Source: an uncultured Desulfuromonas sp. (lineage in GTDB: Bacteria > Desulfobacterota > Desulfuromonadia > Desulfuromonadales > Desulfuromonadaceae). From it: a stretch of DNA of 64,000 nt. Shown one piece after another: positions 8,961-17,347 of this stretch (its first letter is position 1; each line of letters begins with the position of its first letter). The stretch is from the NCBI RefSeq assembly GCF_963678835.1, contig NZ_OY787470.1, positions 682,001-746,000 of the forward strand, written 5' to 3'. The notes beneath the pieces were generated by a model that saw nothing but the letters and a program-made list of their open reading frames with translations, did no database searches and was not told where the DNA came from. The position numbers and the translations under genes are program-made.

Positions 8961-9652
8961 CACCGCGTAAAATACAATACTGGGTCATCCCGCCAAATGT
9001 TGATGCTGAGTTTACGGCCGCGATGGAGGATGTCCTCGATGTTTATGCCCAGCCCTACGATGAGGCCTACCCCGTCATCTGTATGGATGAACAGCCTGTT
9101 CAATTGACCCGAGAAACGCGCACACCGATTGCCGCGACCAAAGAGCATCCGCGACGCGTGGATTATGAATATGAACGGGCCGGAACCGCCTGTATCTTCA
9201 TGTTTACAGAGCCATTATCCGGTTGGCGTAACGTGACGGCTCGTCCGCATCGAACCAAAGTCGACTGGGCATTGGAAATGGAAGAGCTGCTGCGAACGCG
9301 CTATGCCAAAGCCCGGAAGGTTATTGTGGTGTGTGATAACCTCAACACCCATACACGCGGAGCCTTTTATGAAGCTTTTGAACCTGAAAAAGCCCGCCAA
9401 CTGGTAAAACGTGTCGAGTTTCACTATACACCCAAACATGGCAGCTGGTTGAATATCGCGGAGAACGAACTGAGTTCAATGACTCGCCAGTGTCTGTCGG
9501 GACGCAGAATCGAAAGCATAGAGATGCTACGCAAAGAGACTGCGGCTTGGGCTGGCGCAAGCAATAAGAAACAACGCGGCGTTGACTGGCAGTTTACAAT
9601 TGACAACGCTCGCAATAAATTGAAATCGCTTTACCCGAAAATTAAGATGTGA
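8957..9652 (+). CDS. IS630-family transposase, DDE catalytic part (orfB)
   Basis: 231 aa catalytic half. The DDE triad is recognisable: first Asp in ICMDEQPVQL, second in VVCDNLNTHT, and Glu in HGSWLNIAENELS. These are the standard IS630 motifs and all are intact, so the element may still be active. The stop codon lies inside the right terminal repeat. Translation begins by 4-bp overlap with orfA, or the two are made as one protein by frameshift. Confidence 0.9.
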   Translation: MTPRKIQYWVIPPNVDAEFTAAMEDVLDVYAQPYDEAYPVICMDEQPVQLTRETRTPIAATKEHPRRVDYEYERAGTACIFMFTEPLSGWRNVTARPHRTKVDWALEMEELLRTRYAKARKVIVVCDNLNTHTRGAFYEAFEPEKARQLVKRVEFHYTPKHGSWLNIAENELSSMTRQCLSGRRIESIEMLRKETAAWAGASNKKQRGVDWQFTIDNARNKLKSLYPKIKM

Positions 9653-9687
9653 CAGTGCACTAGCGCCATTCGGGAGTATCCGTCGTT

Positions 9688-9918
9688 TCAGGCCTGTAAT
9701 TCCCGTGACAGCTTATCGGTTACGGCGCTGATGGTGCCGTTGAAGACGGTGATACCGTACATATCGGCAATCTGTCTACGGATGTCCTGATAGCTGGTGC
9801 CGAGGGAAAACAACGCGATGATTTTGCGCTCTAACTCATCGGGTTCACCAACTGCGGTTCGAATGTATTCGCGCGATCCCTGGGTGTGTCCAGCGAACTG
9901 TCCATTTTTTTTGATCAC
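9688..9918 (-). pseudogene. IS256-family (Mutator) transposase fragment
   Basis: About 76 codons encode a piece typical of the IS256 transposase N-terminal half: the strings LGTSYQDIRRQIADMYGI and GTISAVTDKL are characteristic. The catalytic DDE region and the rest of the gene are missing. It abuts a REP copy directly to the right of the IS630 element, so the region has taken several insertions. It is a non-functional remnant. Confidence 0.8.
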
Positions 9919-9944
9919 GTCAATATGGCTCGTTCCCCGTCGAA

Positions 9945-11084
9945 TCAGGCAGACCCGGTGTTTGCCATATAGGCAGTAATCGCGGATATATAGTGATTGG
10001 TCAGTTCTTGCGTTTCCTCAAAAGCCAAATCTAAAGCCGGATCACTCTTGGCTTGTTGACTGGAGTTTAAGCCCCAATCTTTTTCAATATAGATTCGATT
10101 AAACTCCCCTAAATTCTCTCTATAATGATTGAACATATCGGAAATTTGATCTGAGCTGTCTCGTTTAATATGTTTTGCATATTCAATTAATCCTTGGAAA
10201 TAATCTTCAGCACCAAACAAGCCATTTTCAGAATTAGAAATACTCTGTTGTAACTTCTCATTGATTTCAAGTCCCTCCTCCAAGGCTTGAATTTCTTTCC
10301 CGATAGCTTCGGAAAAGTGAGGGAATCTCTGCATCTTTATTTCTTGTTGATCAATGTGGTCAGTAATGAGCTTTCCTTGAAACGAACGAATCTCAGAGAG
10401 AAGATTGTTATATTCCTCTTTTAATCCATCACTCATCGGCAACTTTGCAATGGCCTGATTGGCAACTTCATAATCGTAATTTGCTTTAAACAGAGAGAAA
10501 CTTGAGTTTAGATAGTTTCTCGAAGAGCGAATGGCCGAATCCATTGCTCCTGTAATCGTCGCCTGATCTTGCCTGGAAAGTTCCTCTAACGCCTTTGATG
10601 CCAGCTGGTCCAGTTTCCCAGTCAGATGATCGGTTTCATGAATGTCACCACTCGAACTTAAAGCTTCGTGGAAACTCCATTCGCCAATCAATGTCGGGCC
10701 GGAGTACTGGACAATAATTTCTTGATCAATGGCAACTCCTCCGGTAATAGGCCCCATGTTTTTTGCTCGTGCATCCAGTTCTGGGGCAACTGTAAGCTTA
10801 AAAGTTTCATCATGTGGAGGGTCTCTTAACCATTGAAGAAATTTTTCGTCAAAAAACTCCTCGTCTGATTGCTCCAGGGCGTCAACAAATTTAGCCCTTT
10901 CTGTGTTTGAAAGGCCAAAAGCATATGTTTGTAGGTTTAGCTTGAATTGGGCTTCAGATGAAAAATGAACCGTATCATCTTTGCCCGCTTCAATCTTGCT
11001 GTCAATACGATCAAAAGCGTTACGGTTAAGAGTAAAAGCTTCTAAATCAGCTGGTTTGTTAAAAGTGGTATTGATGGTGTTCAT
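9945..11084 (-). CDS. Hypothetical helical protein, 379 aa, with FSSEAQ motif
   Basis: Soluble acidic protein, predicted mostly helical, with no signal peptide or membrane span. Near the N-terminus it has DDTVHFSSEAQFKLNLQTYA, similar in shape to the VTIS-DEAR segment of the proteins at 1348 and 16396. The middle contains coiled-coil-like heptads (about residues 215-290). I place the start at the ATG at 11084, with GAGGA 9 nt upstream. The DNA is clearly more A+T rich than the cobalamin genes, which hints at a different origin. It is boxed in by an IS256 remnant on one side and REP/RAYT remnants on the other. No family recognised. Confidence 0.65.
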   Translation of the reverse strand: MNTINTTFNKPADLEAFTLNRNAFDRIDSKIEAGKDDTVHFSSEAQFKLNLQTYAFGLSNTERAKFVDALEQSDEEFFDEKFLQWLRDPPHDETFKLTVAPELDARAKNMGPITGGVAIDQEIIVQYSGPTLIGEWSFHEALSSSGDIHETDHLTGKLDQLASKALEELSRQDQATITGAMDSAIRSSRNYLNSSFSLFKANYDYEVANQAIAKLPMSDGLKEEYNNLLSEIRSFQGKLITDHIDQQEIKMQRFPHFSEAIGKEIQALEEGLEINEKLQQSISNSENGLFGAEDYFQGLIEYAKHIKRDSSDQISDMFNHYRENLGEFNRIYIEKDWGLNSSQQAKSDPALDLAFEETQELTNHYISAITAYMANTGSA

Positions 11085-11104
11085 CTTCATCCGTCCTCTA
11101 TTTA

Positions 11105-11326
11105 AACTAGCGTCATTCGGGAGTGTCCGTCGTTTGCCCCAGCGGTTTGAGGTATTGCTGTCGGACTTCATCGTCAAAAAAGACGATCACGCGGTTATTG
11201 CCGCGTTGGGTGACATAGTGGGGATATCCGGGAACGACAATGCGGACTATTCTTAGCATGAAAGAAGGATAGACTGGTTTTATATTAAAAGCAATTTAAT
11301 AGAGGGCGTGTCCCGAATGGTGCTAG
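11105..11326 (-). pseudogene. RAYT (REP-associated transposase) N-terminal remnant between REP copies
   Basis: The reverse strand of about 11141-11250 translates as RIVVPGYPHYVTQRGNNR followed by VIVFFDDEVRQQYLK. This is the signature N-terminus of REP-associated tyrosine transposases (the HVTQRG motif). The frame then runs into REP sequence, so the gene is truncated before the HxH motif and catalytic Tyr. Inverted REP copies flank it (ACTAGCGTCATTCGGGAG at 11106 and CCCGAATGGTGCTAG at 11312). Confidence 0.75.
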
Positions 11327-11353
11327 TATTTCAGCTCATTTGAAATTGTCTCT

Positions 11354-11436
11354 TGTCGGAGCGGCTTTAGCCGCGAATTCCCATCATGAAAAGGATCAAT
11401 GACCAGAACAATTCGCGAATAAATTCGCTCCTACAG
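11354..11436 (+). repeat. Dispersed repeat family A, copy 2
   Basis: Same orientation as copy 1 and almost identical over the whole 80-odd bp, including the spacer AAAAGGATCAATGACCAGAA. It lies next to a family B element, as do copies 3 and 4. Confidence 0.85.
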
Positions 11437-11461
11437 ATGCTCTTTCCGGTGATAAAATTGA

Positions 11462-11655
11462 GTGTGTTTAACTAATTTGAAGGGAAGAAACAGCAAAAAC
11501 AGGGCTGTCCTCGCACGGGGGGTGTCCCAGGTTTTTGCGGTGTAAACCACCACCGTTCCAAGGGCCGCAAACATCTGGGACCGCCCCAGATAGGGCTTGG
11601 GGCAGTCCCGAGTTTACTACGGAATCACTTAGACTGGCGCCATTCGGGAGTGTTG
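11462..11655 (+). repeat. MITE-like repeat family B, copy 1
   Basis: About 170 bp with internal hairpins (GGGCTGTCC...GGTGTCCC and CAGTCCCGAG) and a right end ACTGGCGCCATTCGGGAG that matches the REP termini. It is a slightly degenerate copy; others lie at 15114-15288, 22859-23038, 25860-26008 and 29525-29668. Confidence 0.75.
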
Positions 11656-11703
11656 CTTGTTTTCACAATTTGCGATTGCGATATTGCGTATCGGCTTGAT
11701 TTG

Positions 11704-11815
11704 TCAGGCCGATGCCGCGAGCAAATGAACATGGTTGTCCATTAAACAATCGGCCCAAATTTGCAAAGAAAACGCCTTGCGGAATAGGGCTATGTTGTGA
11801 AAGACGTGGGGGCTG
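11704..11815 (-). pseudogene. RAYT transposase internal fragment
   Basis: The reverse strand encodes LQIWADCLMDNHVHLLAASA before a stop. It contains the MDNHVHLL signature (the HxH metal motif) of RAYT/IS200-like Y1 transposases. The upstream and downstream parts are missing, so this is a second, separate remnant of the same family as the one at 15270. Confidence 0.75.
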
Positions 11816-11869
11816 GTTCGAAACGTGGCAAGGCAAGGCTTGTCCCTGGCCTTGCCTTGATTGGCGTGT

Positions 11870-13111
11870 TTAACGCATTCGGGGAGTGTCCATTGTTCCC
11901 GAGAAATCAATGCAGAGGATAAGACTCTTCTTTTCGGATGTCCCAAAAGGGGTGGAAAAGGTTCGGCAAAGGGAGCCTGTCGCCTTGGAAATATAGGGTT
12001 CCGTAAGACAGAAGCTGCCTGCTGAATGTCTGAGAAGGTAATAGTAATCCTTGAGTGAATGGTCTGCGCCATCAGTCGCGGGCCTGAAGAGGGGGTGGCG
12101 AATTCCGTCAAGGATAACTCTCTCAAACACGGTATCCCCCACCTGTCTGCCGGCCATGTCCAGGGCATAGAGGCATTGTATGTCCCTGTGCTTCGGCAGC
12201 AATTCCCGAAAAACACTCTCGATTCGCCCGGTCATCTCAACCACTAGGCTGTCTACGATTTTATCGGCGGTTTGCCTCATCCTTTCCAGCTCAAGAGACT
12301 CTTTTTTCAAACAGCTCTCGAAATTAAGAGAAATCTGTTTCAGGATTTTCCGTTCGATCAACTCGATGCGCTCTATCACCTGATCATGAGGAATCGGCCG
12401 TGAAAAGATGAAGCCCTGCATAAGATCAACTCCGGCACGGTGACAGTGAAGGACATCTTTGATCTCCTCCACCCCCTCGGCAAGAACAAGTGAGCCTATT
12501 TTTCTGCCGAGCTGTATAACGGTGGCAACGATGGATTGCTTATAGTAATCGTCGGCGATTCCATAGATAAGCCCCTTGTCGATCTTGATGATGTCCGGCT
12601 TGATGGCCGCGATACGTTCACAATTGGAGTGGGACGTACCGTAATCATCAATAACGATAAGGCATCCGAGAGCCCGGTAATATTCGACAAAGGTGATCAG
12701 GGGTTCGATATTCTGCAGCTCGGATTCAACAATCTCGATGGCGATATCGTTAAAATCATAGTCTGAAGCCCGTATTGCCTTCGCCAGCCAGCCGGGTTCG
12801 GCCCGCTCCTCGGCGAGAATGCAGATATCGAAATTGATAAACACAAGTTTGTCGTTGCCGATAAAATCCTCCAGAGGCTCCTTGAGGATTCGTTGACGGC
12901 AAAGTCGGTCCAGCTCCAGGCTCAAGCCTTTTTGGGCTGCTGCGGTAAACATTGGCCCTGGAGGTATCAGCTTTGCCTCCGAGGAAATCCCGCGGCACAA
13001 TGCTTCACATCCAATAACCTTTCGGTTGTGAAGATTGACGATCGGCTGATAATGGCTGGTTACCGAACGGTTGTGAATGAGTTTCTCAATATCGACGGGT
13101 GTGGATTTCAT
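11870..13111 (-). CDS. EAL-domain c-di-GMP phosphodiesterase-like protein
   Basis: 413 aa. Residues about 10-250 form an EAL domain: the signature is CEALCRG, with FINFD, AIEIVESEL, IVIDDYGTSHSN, KIDKGLI and LVLAEGVEE following in order, so the main metal- and substrate-binding residues appear present and hydrolysis of c-di-GMP is plausible. Residues about 260-413 form a C-terminal sensory-like region reminiscent of the YkuI C-terminal domain. There is no membrane span. The last residues (GTMDTPRMR) and the stop are encoded by a REP sequence, so the original C-terminus may have been altered by REP insertion. The gene stands alone. Confidence 0.85.
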   Translation of the reverse strand: MKSTPVDIEKLIHNRSVTSHYQPIVNLHNRKVIGCEALCRGISSEAKLIPPGPMFTAAAQKGLSLELDRLCRQRILKEPLEDFIGNDKLVFINFDICILAEERAEPGWLAKAIRASDYDFNDIAIEIVESELQNIEPLITFVEYYRALGCLIVIDDYGTSHSNCERIAAIKPDIIKIDKGLIYGIADDYYKQSIVATVIQLGRKIGSLVLAEGVEEIKDVLHCHRAGVDLMQGFIFSRPIPHDQVIERIELIERKILKQISLNFESCLKKESLELERMRQTADKIVDSLVVEMTGRIESVFRELLPKHRDIQCLYALDMAGRQVGDTVFERVILDGIRHPLFRPATDGADHSLKDYYYLLRHSAGSFCLTEPYISKATGSLCRTFSTPFGTSEKKSLILCIDFSGTMDTPRMR

Positions 13112-13237
13112 CGGTCTATTCCGGTAGCTGAAAGCAGCATTTCAAAGCAAAATAAAAAGGTGACGGTTCAACAAAAAGGGGGCAAGTTCGCTCGCAGTCG
13201 GCACCATTCACGGCGCCGACTGCCTCATGGATGACGT

Positions 13238-13606
13238 TTATGCGTCCCTTAACCTCACAGAAAGACGTTGTCTCATGCGGCTGAGGCCGTCCTGAGTTCG
13301 GTGGTGGTTTCGGTTCCAAAATCCTCCAGACGTTTGCCCAGGACAAGAGCTTCCACCAAGGAAGAATACCTGGGCCATTTTATCGCAGGCAGATTTGACG
13401 GCGTCGATCTGCTCCTGGATCCCGTCCATAACATTTCCATAAAAAACAGGCTGAATGTAGCACCAGCTGCGAGTAATCGCTCGCGATTGTTTAATGTCCG
13501 GGAAAGCATAGAGCATACCAAATAAAAAAGGCACCATAAACCGCGGGTTTTTCTTTATGTCTACACGATCTGCCTCTTGAAGAGACATGATTTCATGCAC
13601 AAACAT
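13238..13606 (-). pseudogene. Possible broken gene upstream of the EAL gene
   Basis: A minus-strand frame begins MSLQEADRVDIKKNPRF and runs through a plausible helical segment (GIQEQIDAVKSACDKMAQ). The natural-looking continuation (LVEALVLGKRLEDFGTE) lies in another frame, which suggests a frameshift near 13385. I recognise no family. It could be a fragment of a signalling protein formerly adjacent to the EAL gene, or simply non-coding. The rest of 13112-14112 shows nothing else I can name. Confidence 0.3.
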
Positions 13607-14112
13607 TACTCATATCTGCTTGTTTTTTTATCTGCTTTTTCCATTTTGAATCTGTAATTTCCCAGTGTCTACAAGTTCGAACGGCGTCGCCACTGATTTC
13701 TTCATTGAGCATCAGTGGTTGTCGGTTTCCAGATGAGCCTGCACGCAAATTTCTGATTATTTTGATCAAACGCGCCGAATTCTGATGTCGCTTCCGAGGT
13801 GTTGCAGATGTCAGTTTGGTTAAAAAGAGGCCGTTACAGGAGGGTGTCGCTGCTTTTAGGATGTGGCAATGCAACGGTTCTTTGTACCGCACAAGCTTTT
13901 TGCCGCAAAATGATAGCGTCTTTTTTTGAAAGAAGCTTTTTATATCCGTATCCCGTTTTGAGATTTTCTTACCGCCACGCACCATTTAAAAACACCCTGA
14001 AAGACTCTTAAAACAGATGGTTATCACTCTTTATTGCGAAACCATCCATTGGTCTAATTTATGCAATTTGTAATATGACCTAACAATTCACATTAAATAA
14101 AGGATGACATCA

Positions 14113-14829
14113 ATGACAGACAACAATGTGTTCAGCTGCCAGCAATGCAGCACGGTTTGGAGTAAAACAGGAAAAACTTTTTGTACCAGCCCTGATGGGG
14201 CATTGCCTCAACCGGCCCATTGCCCTGCGGCAGAGTCTGGTGTGATTGATGAGGCGTTTCAGCACTATGTTGGGACGGGAGACGATGCACGTCTCGCCCA
14301 GGTCGCAGCTCGTGTCGAGGGGATGGGTTGCCAAGCAAACCCAGATGAAGGTTATGTTACGACACGCTGGACACGGGTTGAGGAGACTATTGCCTTCGCC
14401 AAGCTGATGGGTTTCCACACGATCGGCATTGCTACCTGCCTTGGCTTGTTGTTGGAAACAGAGCAATTGGTTAAAATTCTTAAAGCACAGGGCTTTGATG
14501 TGGTGACGGTGTGCTGTAAGGCGGGTGGGCATGACAAGCGGGACTTGGGCCTCGCCGAAAGTGACAAGGTGCGCCCTGAGCACTTTGAGGCAGCGTGCCA
14601 CCCGATTGCCCAAGCCGAGCTACTGAATCGCTCGTCAAGCGAAATGAATATTCTGGTTGGCCTGTGTGTGGGGCACGACATGTTGTTTAACAAATATTCC
14701 AAAGTACCTGTGACGACCTTGGTCGCCAAAGACCGTGTCACCGGGCATAATCCGGCCAGTGTCCTTTACGGCCAAAATTTTTGTTACAAACGATTGCAGA
14801 AAACGGCCCTGGATATCCCCACGACATGA
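14113..14829 (+). CDS. DUF1847-like cysteine-rich metal-binding protein
   Basis: 238 aa, cytosolic, with many cysteines. A zinc-ribbon-like N-terminus (CQQCSTVWSKTG, then FCTSP and PAHCP) is followed by a globular domain with IATCLGLLLE, VCCKAGGHDK, AACHPIAQAE and GLCVGHDMLF. The last string, with its Cys and His-Asp, recalls a conserved putative metal or active site. The pattern matches the DUF1847 family of anaerobes, whose function is not established. I prefer the ATG at 14113, which has AAAGGA 8 nt upstream, over the one at 14104. It stands alone. An 11-G tract follows the gene at 14892-14902. Confidence 0.75.
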   Translation: MTDNNVFSCQQCSTVWSKTGKTFCTSPDGALPQPAHCPAAESGVIDEAFQHYVGTGDDARLAQVAARVEGMGCQANPDEGYVTTRWTRVEETIAFAKLMGFHTIGIATCLGLLLETEQLVKILKAQGFDVVTVCCKAGGHDKRDLGLAESDKVRPEHFEAACHPIAQAELLNRSSSEMNILVGLCVGHDMLFNKYSKVPVTTLVAKDRVTGHNPASVLYGQNFCYKRLQKTALDIPTT

Positions 14830-14939
14830 GAGCCACTTCTTCTTCTCAACCAGCGGTTTCGTCGCTGTTGGCGCAGCAGTTGATGCTCATCGGGGGGGGG
14901 GGCACCTCAGGTTTCCAGAAAATGCCCTGTGTTTAAACA

Positions 14940-14975
14940 ACACTCCCGAATGGCGCGAGTACTTGAACACAGTCA
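14940..14975 (-). repeat. REP terminus (inverted)
   Basis: The string ACTCCCGAATGGCGCGAGTA is an inverted match to the REP terminus that ends the family B element at 15270-15290. It brackets the A and B copies between them, as at 11312-11650. Confidence 0.6.
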
Positions 14976-14999
14976 ATTTTGTTATCGGAGTGACCACCT

Positions 15000-15081
15000 G
15001 TAGGAGCGAATTTATTCGCAAATTGTTCTGGTCCTTGATCCTTTTCATGATGGGAATTCGCGGCTGAAGCCGCTCCTACAA
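15000..15081 (-). repeat. Dispersed repeat family A, copy 3
   Basis: Inverted relative to copies 1 and 2 (starts GTAGGAGCGAATTTATTCGC, ends AAGCCGCTCCTACA) and nearly identical to copy 4 at 26059. Confidence 0.85.
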
Positions 15082-15113
15082 TATATAATTTCAAATATGC
15101 TGACGTACTGGTT

Positions 15114-15288
15114 TAAAGGGAAAAAACAGCAAAAACGGGACTGTCCCCGCACGGGGGCTGTCCCAGGCTTTTGCGGTGCAAACCACCAGCGTTCCATAGC
15201 CCGCAAACATCTGGGACAGCCCCAGATAGGGCTTGGGACAGTCCCGAGTTTGCTACGAAAGTGCTTAAACTAGCGCCATTCGGGACGC
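15114..15288 (+). repeat. MITE-like repeat family B, copy 2
   Basis: Intact copy with GGGACTGTCCCCGCACGGGG near the left end, ACATCTGGGACAGCCCCAG in the middle and GACAGTCCCGAGTTTGCTAC near the right. It ends in CTTAAACTAGCGCCATTCGG, which also encodes the last codons of the RAYT gene that follows. Confidence 0.85.
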
Positions 15289-15948
15289 TCCCCGGTTTTT
15301 CTTGGCCTGCCCGGTTTGCGGGGCCTTAATGTGGTCTGCAATGCCTCTTCCATCGTATCGATAAACCCCTCAGAGCCGAACGGGCGACCCGTGCGGGTTG
15401 CGCTAAGCAAGCTGTCTTCAGTCTTGTCATCACTTTGTAGTACAAAATCGGCATAGGCTGACTTGTCCTTGTCGTCAAGCCAGGAGGGTGAATGTAAAAG
15501 ATCATCACAGCCAGAGGTGAGATGAGCCCTGGCGCTGGACCCGCGGTAATCTTCCGCCTTTTCCACCGTGCCCGATTTGACCGGGTTCCGCTCAATATAG
15601 CGTGCCACCGTCCACAAGTAGTTATCCTGTTCAACCAGACATGAAAAGAACCGGTTCTGCCAAATACGACCACTTTGCTTCAATTTGCGATTGAGATATT
15701 GGGTATAAGACTTGATTTGTCAGGCCAATGCCGCGAGCCAAAGAGTCCTCTTTTTCGGGAACCACGAGCAAATGAACATGGTTGTCCATTAAGCAATAAG
15801 CCCAAATCTGCAAAGAAAACGCCTTGCTGTATTTTGCCAGCAGTTTGAGGTATTGCTGGCGATCTTCATTGTCAAAAAAGACAGTCGCGCGGGTGTTGCC
15901 GCGCTGAGTGACGTGGTGGGGATATTCGGGAACGACAATGCGGCATGC
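15270..15948 (-). pseudogene. RAYT (REP-associated tyrosine transposase), frameshifted
   Basis: Nearly full-length Y1-family transposase split over frames. Read from 15948 down: RIVVPEYPHHVTQRGNTR, then VFFDNEDRQQYLKLLAKYSK, the metal motif LMDNHVHLLVV, the signature LARGIGLTNQV, the segment SGRIWQNRFFSCLVEQ, then YIERNPVKSG near the catalytic Tyr, and a basic tail PRKPGRPRKTG. A base insertion near 15705 shifts the frame after LTNQV. The start is also damaged, since the expected ATG is out of frame with RIVVP. Its stop codon is the TAG of the REP motif GAATGGCGCTAG. It probably mobilised the REP/MITE copies in this window before it decayed. Confidence 0.85.
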
Positions 15949-16395
15949 AAGAGCTATTTAATAGGGGGGCCCTCGTTTCCCCCTGTATCAAAGGATCTTC
16001 CCGCCGGGCCTTGCAGAACGAGGGACTACGTGAGCTTCGCGGCACGACATTGGGAGTGTTTCGAGGCCGGCGGGTTGGCCCTAACTCAATCTTCTGTGAA
16101 GGGATGATATCCCAGAGACAGCACATGGATGTCTGGTCGCCGATGTGGCGGACCGAAAGAACAGATCAAAAAGATCGAAGGGTGCAAAGGGTAGAGAAAA
16201 ACAAAGTCGCCACCGAGAGCAGGCCCGTGAGGTAAAGGGAAACCTCCGCTTTCCCCTTGACTTTACTTATCATGGATGTCCCTCATTTTTCACAGCACTT
16301 TTTGCGTTTTCTTATGATTTTTCTAAATTAAATATCGGCAATGTGCGATAGGGAAAATATGTCGCGTTTTGCCAACACATACAGGAGTACCTAAC
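15949..16395. other. Gap without recognised gene
   Basis: 447 bp between the RAYT remnant and the next gene. It includes a TTTAATAGGGGG string near 15957, also seen at 16970 close to a REP copy, and otherwise shows no gene or known RNA. Several short plus-strand frames here lack ribosome sites and any similarity. Confidence 0.3.
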
Positions 16396-16953
16396 ATGAG
16401 CATTTCTGAAATTCAATCCGTTCAGATGGTGTATGAAAAAATTTCGTCTCAAAAATCAACCCCACCGCTTGATGTTACAGCCAACAGCAACACCGTCACC
16501 GATACTGTTACTATTTCAGATGCAGCTAGAGAGAAAAATCAAAATAGCGTTACCCAAGAGAGTGGCCAGATTTTTAGTGGCAATTATCAACTTTGGCTTG
16601 ATGATGGCTCAGAAAATACTGAGCTTATGTATATTCCAGAAGAATTTAGTGATTTATATCCGTACGTTGTTGAACCTGTAAAACTTGGAATGAGGGCCGA
16701 CACAGATCGCAGTGCTGCTTATGCCAATCTTTCACCAGATCAAAAGGAAGACCTTTCCGAATATCTTTCAACAGTAAGTGAGTACTATAGAGAAGTGAGG
16801 GACGCAGCAGGAATTGAATCGAATTATGAATTTCGAACATCAATTAAAAACAATGAAATTTTGCGAAATGATATTCATCAGTCAATAAAAAATCTAATGC
16901 TTTCTGATTCACGGACTGTAGAATTAATGAATGAACTGGGGGTAGACTTTTGA
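16396..16953 (+). CDS. Small protein with VTIS-D-AR motif, homologue of the 168-aa protein
   Basis: 185 aa, soluble, acidic. It opens MSISEIQSVQMVYEKISSQK, has a low-complexity region, then the motif TDTVTISDAAREKN (about residues 40-53). The second half is helical and aligns with the protein at 1348-1854: LSPDQKEDLSEYL matches LSQQDQQSIHDYS and the C-terminal LMNELG matches MQELG. I start it at 16396, where an AGGAG lies about 11 nt upstream. REP copies follow at 16983-17010 and 17150-17180. The A+T content is high. Function unknown. Confidence 0.65.
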   Translation: MSISEIQSVQMVYEKISSQKSTPPLDVTANSNTVTDTVTISDAAREKNQNSVTQESGQIFSGNYQLWLDDGSENTELMYIPEEFSDLYPYVVEPVKLGMRADTDRSAAYANLSPDQKEDLSEYLSTVSEYYREVRDAAGIESNYEFRTSIKNNEILRNDIHQSIKNLMLSDSRTVELMNELGVDF

Positions 16954-16980
16954 AGTAAACAGCAGACAATAATTTAATAG

Positions 16981-17180
16981 GGGGAGTGTCCCGAATGGCA
17001 CTAGTTTAAGCAAGATTTGCGTAAAAACAGAACTGTCCATAGGTGCAAATGAGAACAGCTCCAATAGCCTGAAATTATAACAGTTTGTGCCGGAAAACCT
17101 CTCGGACTGTTCGATGCACAGAAGTCCTTAACTTTGTTGAGAATTCTCTTAAACTAGTGCCATTCGGGAGTGTCCCTCGT
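16981..17180. repeat. Pair of inverted REP copies
   Basis: The string GGAGTGTCCCGAATGGCACTAGTTTAAG at 16983-17010 is mirrored by its inverse at 17150-17178. Together they bound about 140 bp of non-coding DNA without the family B hairpins. They sit just upstream of the CHAT module. The rest of the 394-bp gap to 17348 holds no recognised gene. Confidence 0.7.
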
Positions 17181-17347
17181 TTCCCCAAATTTTTTTGCAC
17201 AAAAAAAGAATCGCTGATAAGTTTCTCCAATGCAACAACCTATAAATGCTCGAAGATGTTCATGGACTTATCTTTAATTGCTTGGCATTCTTTCTGTGAA
17301 AATGTTGTGCAGCACTTGGCCCTAACTCAAAAATACGGAGTTAAAAA

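Larger units (their letters stand above)
8442..9662 (+). mobile_element. IS630-family insertion sequence, apparently intact
   Basis: The element has perfect 12-bp terminal inverted repeats (GTGCACTGTCAC at 8444-8455, GTGACAGTGCAC at 9649-9660), each flanked by TA, the target duplication typical of the IS630/mariner group. It contains the two overlapping transposase frames described separately. The flanks rejoin as a REP sequence (TAAGC-TA-GCGCCATTCGGG), so it inserted into a REP copy. Confidence 0.9.

Noticed and set aside
14892..14902. 11-G homopolymer as a phase-variation switch
   Set aside because: It lies after the stop of the DUF1847-like gene and in no promoter I can identify; it may also be a sequencing artefact.
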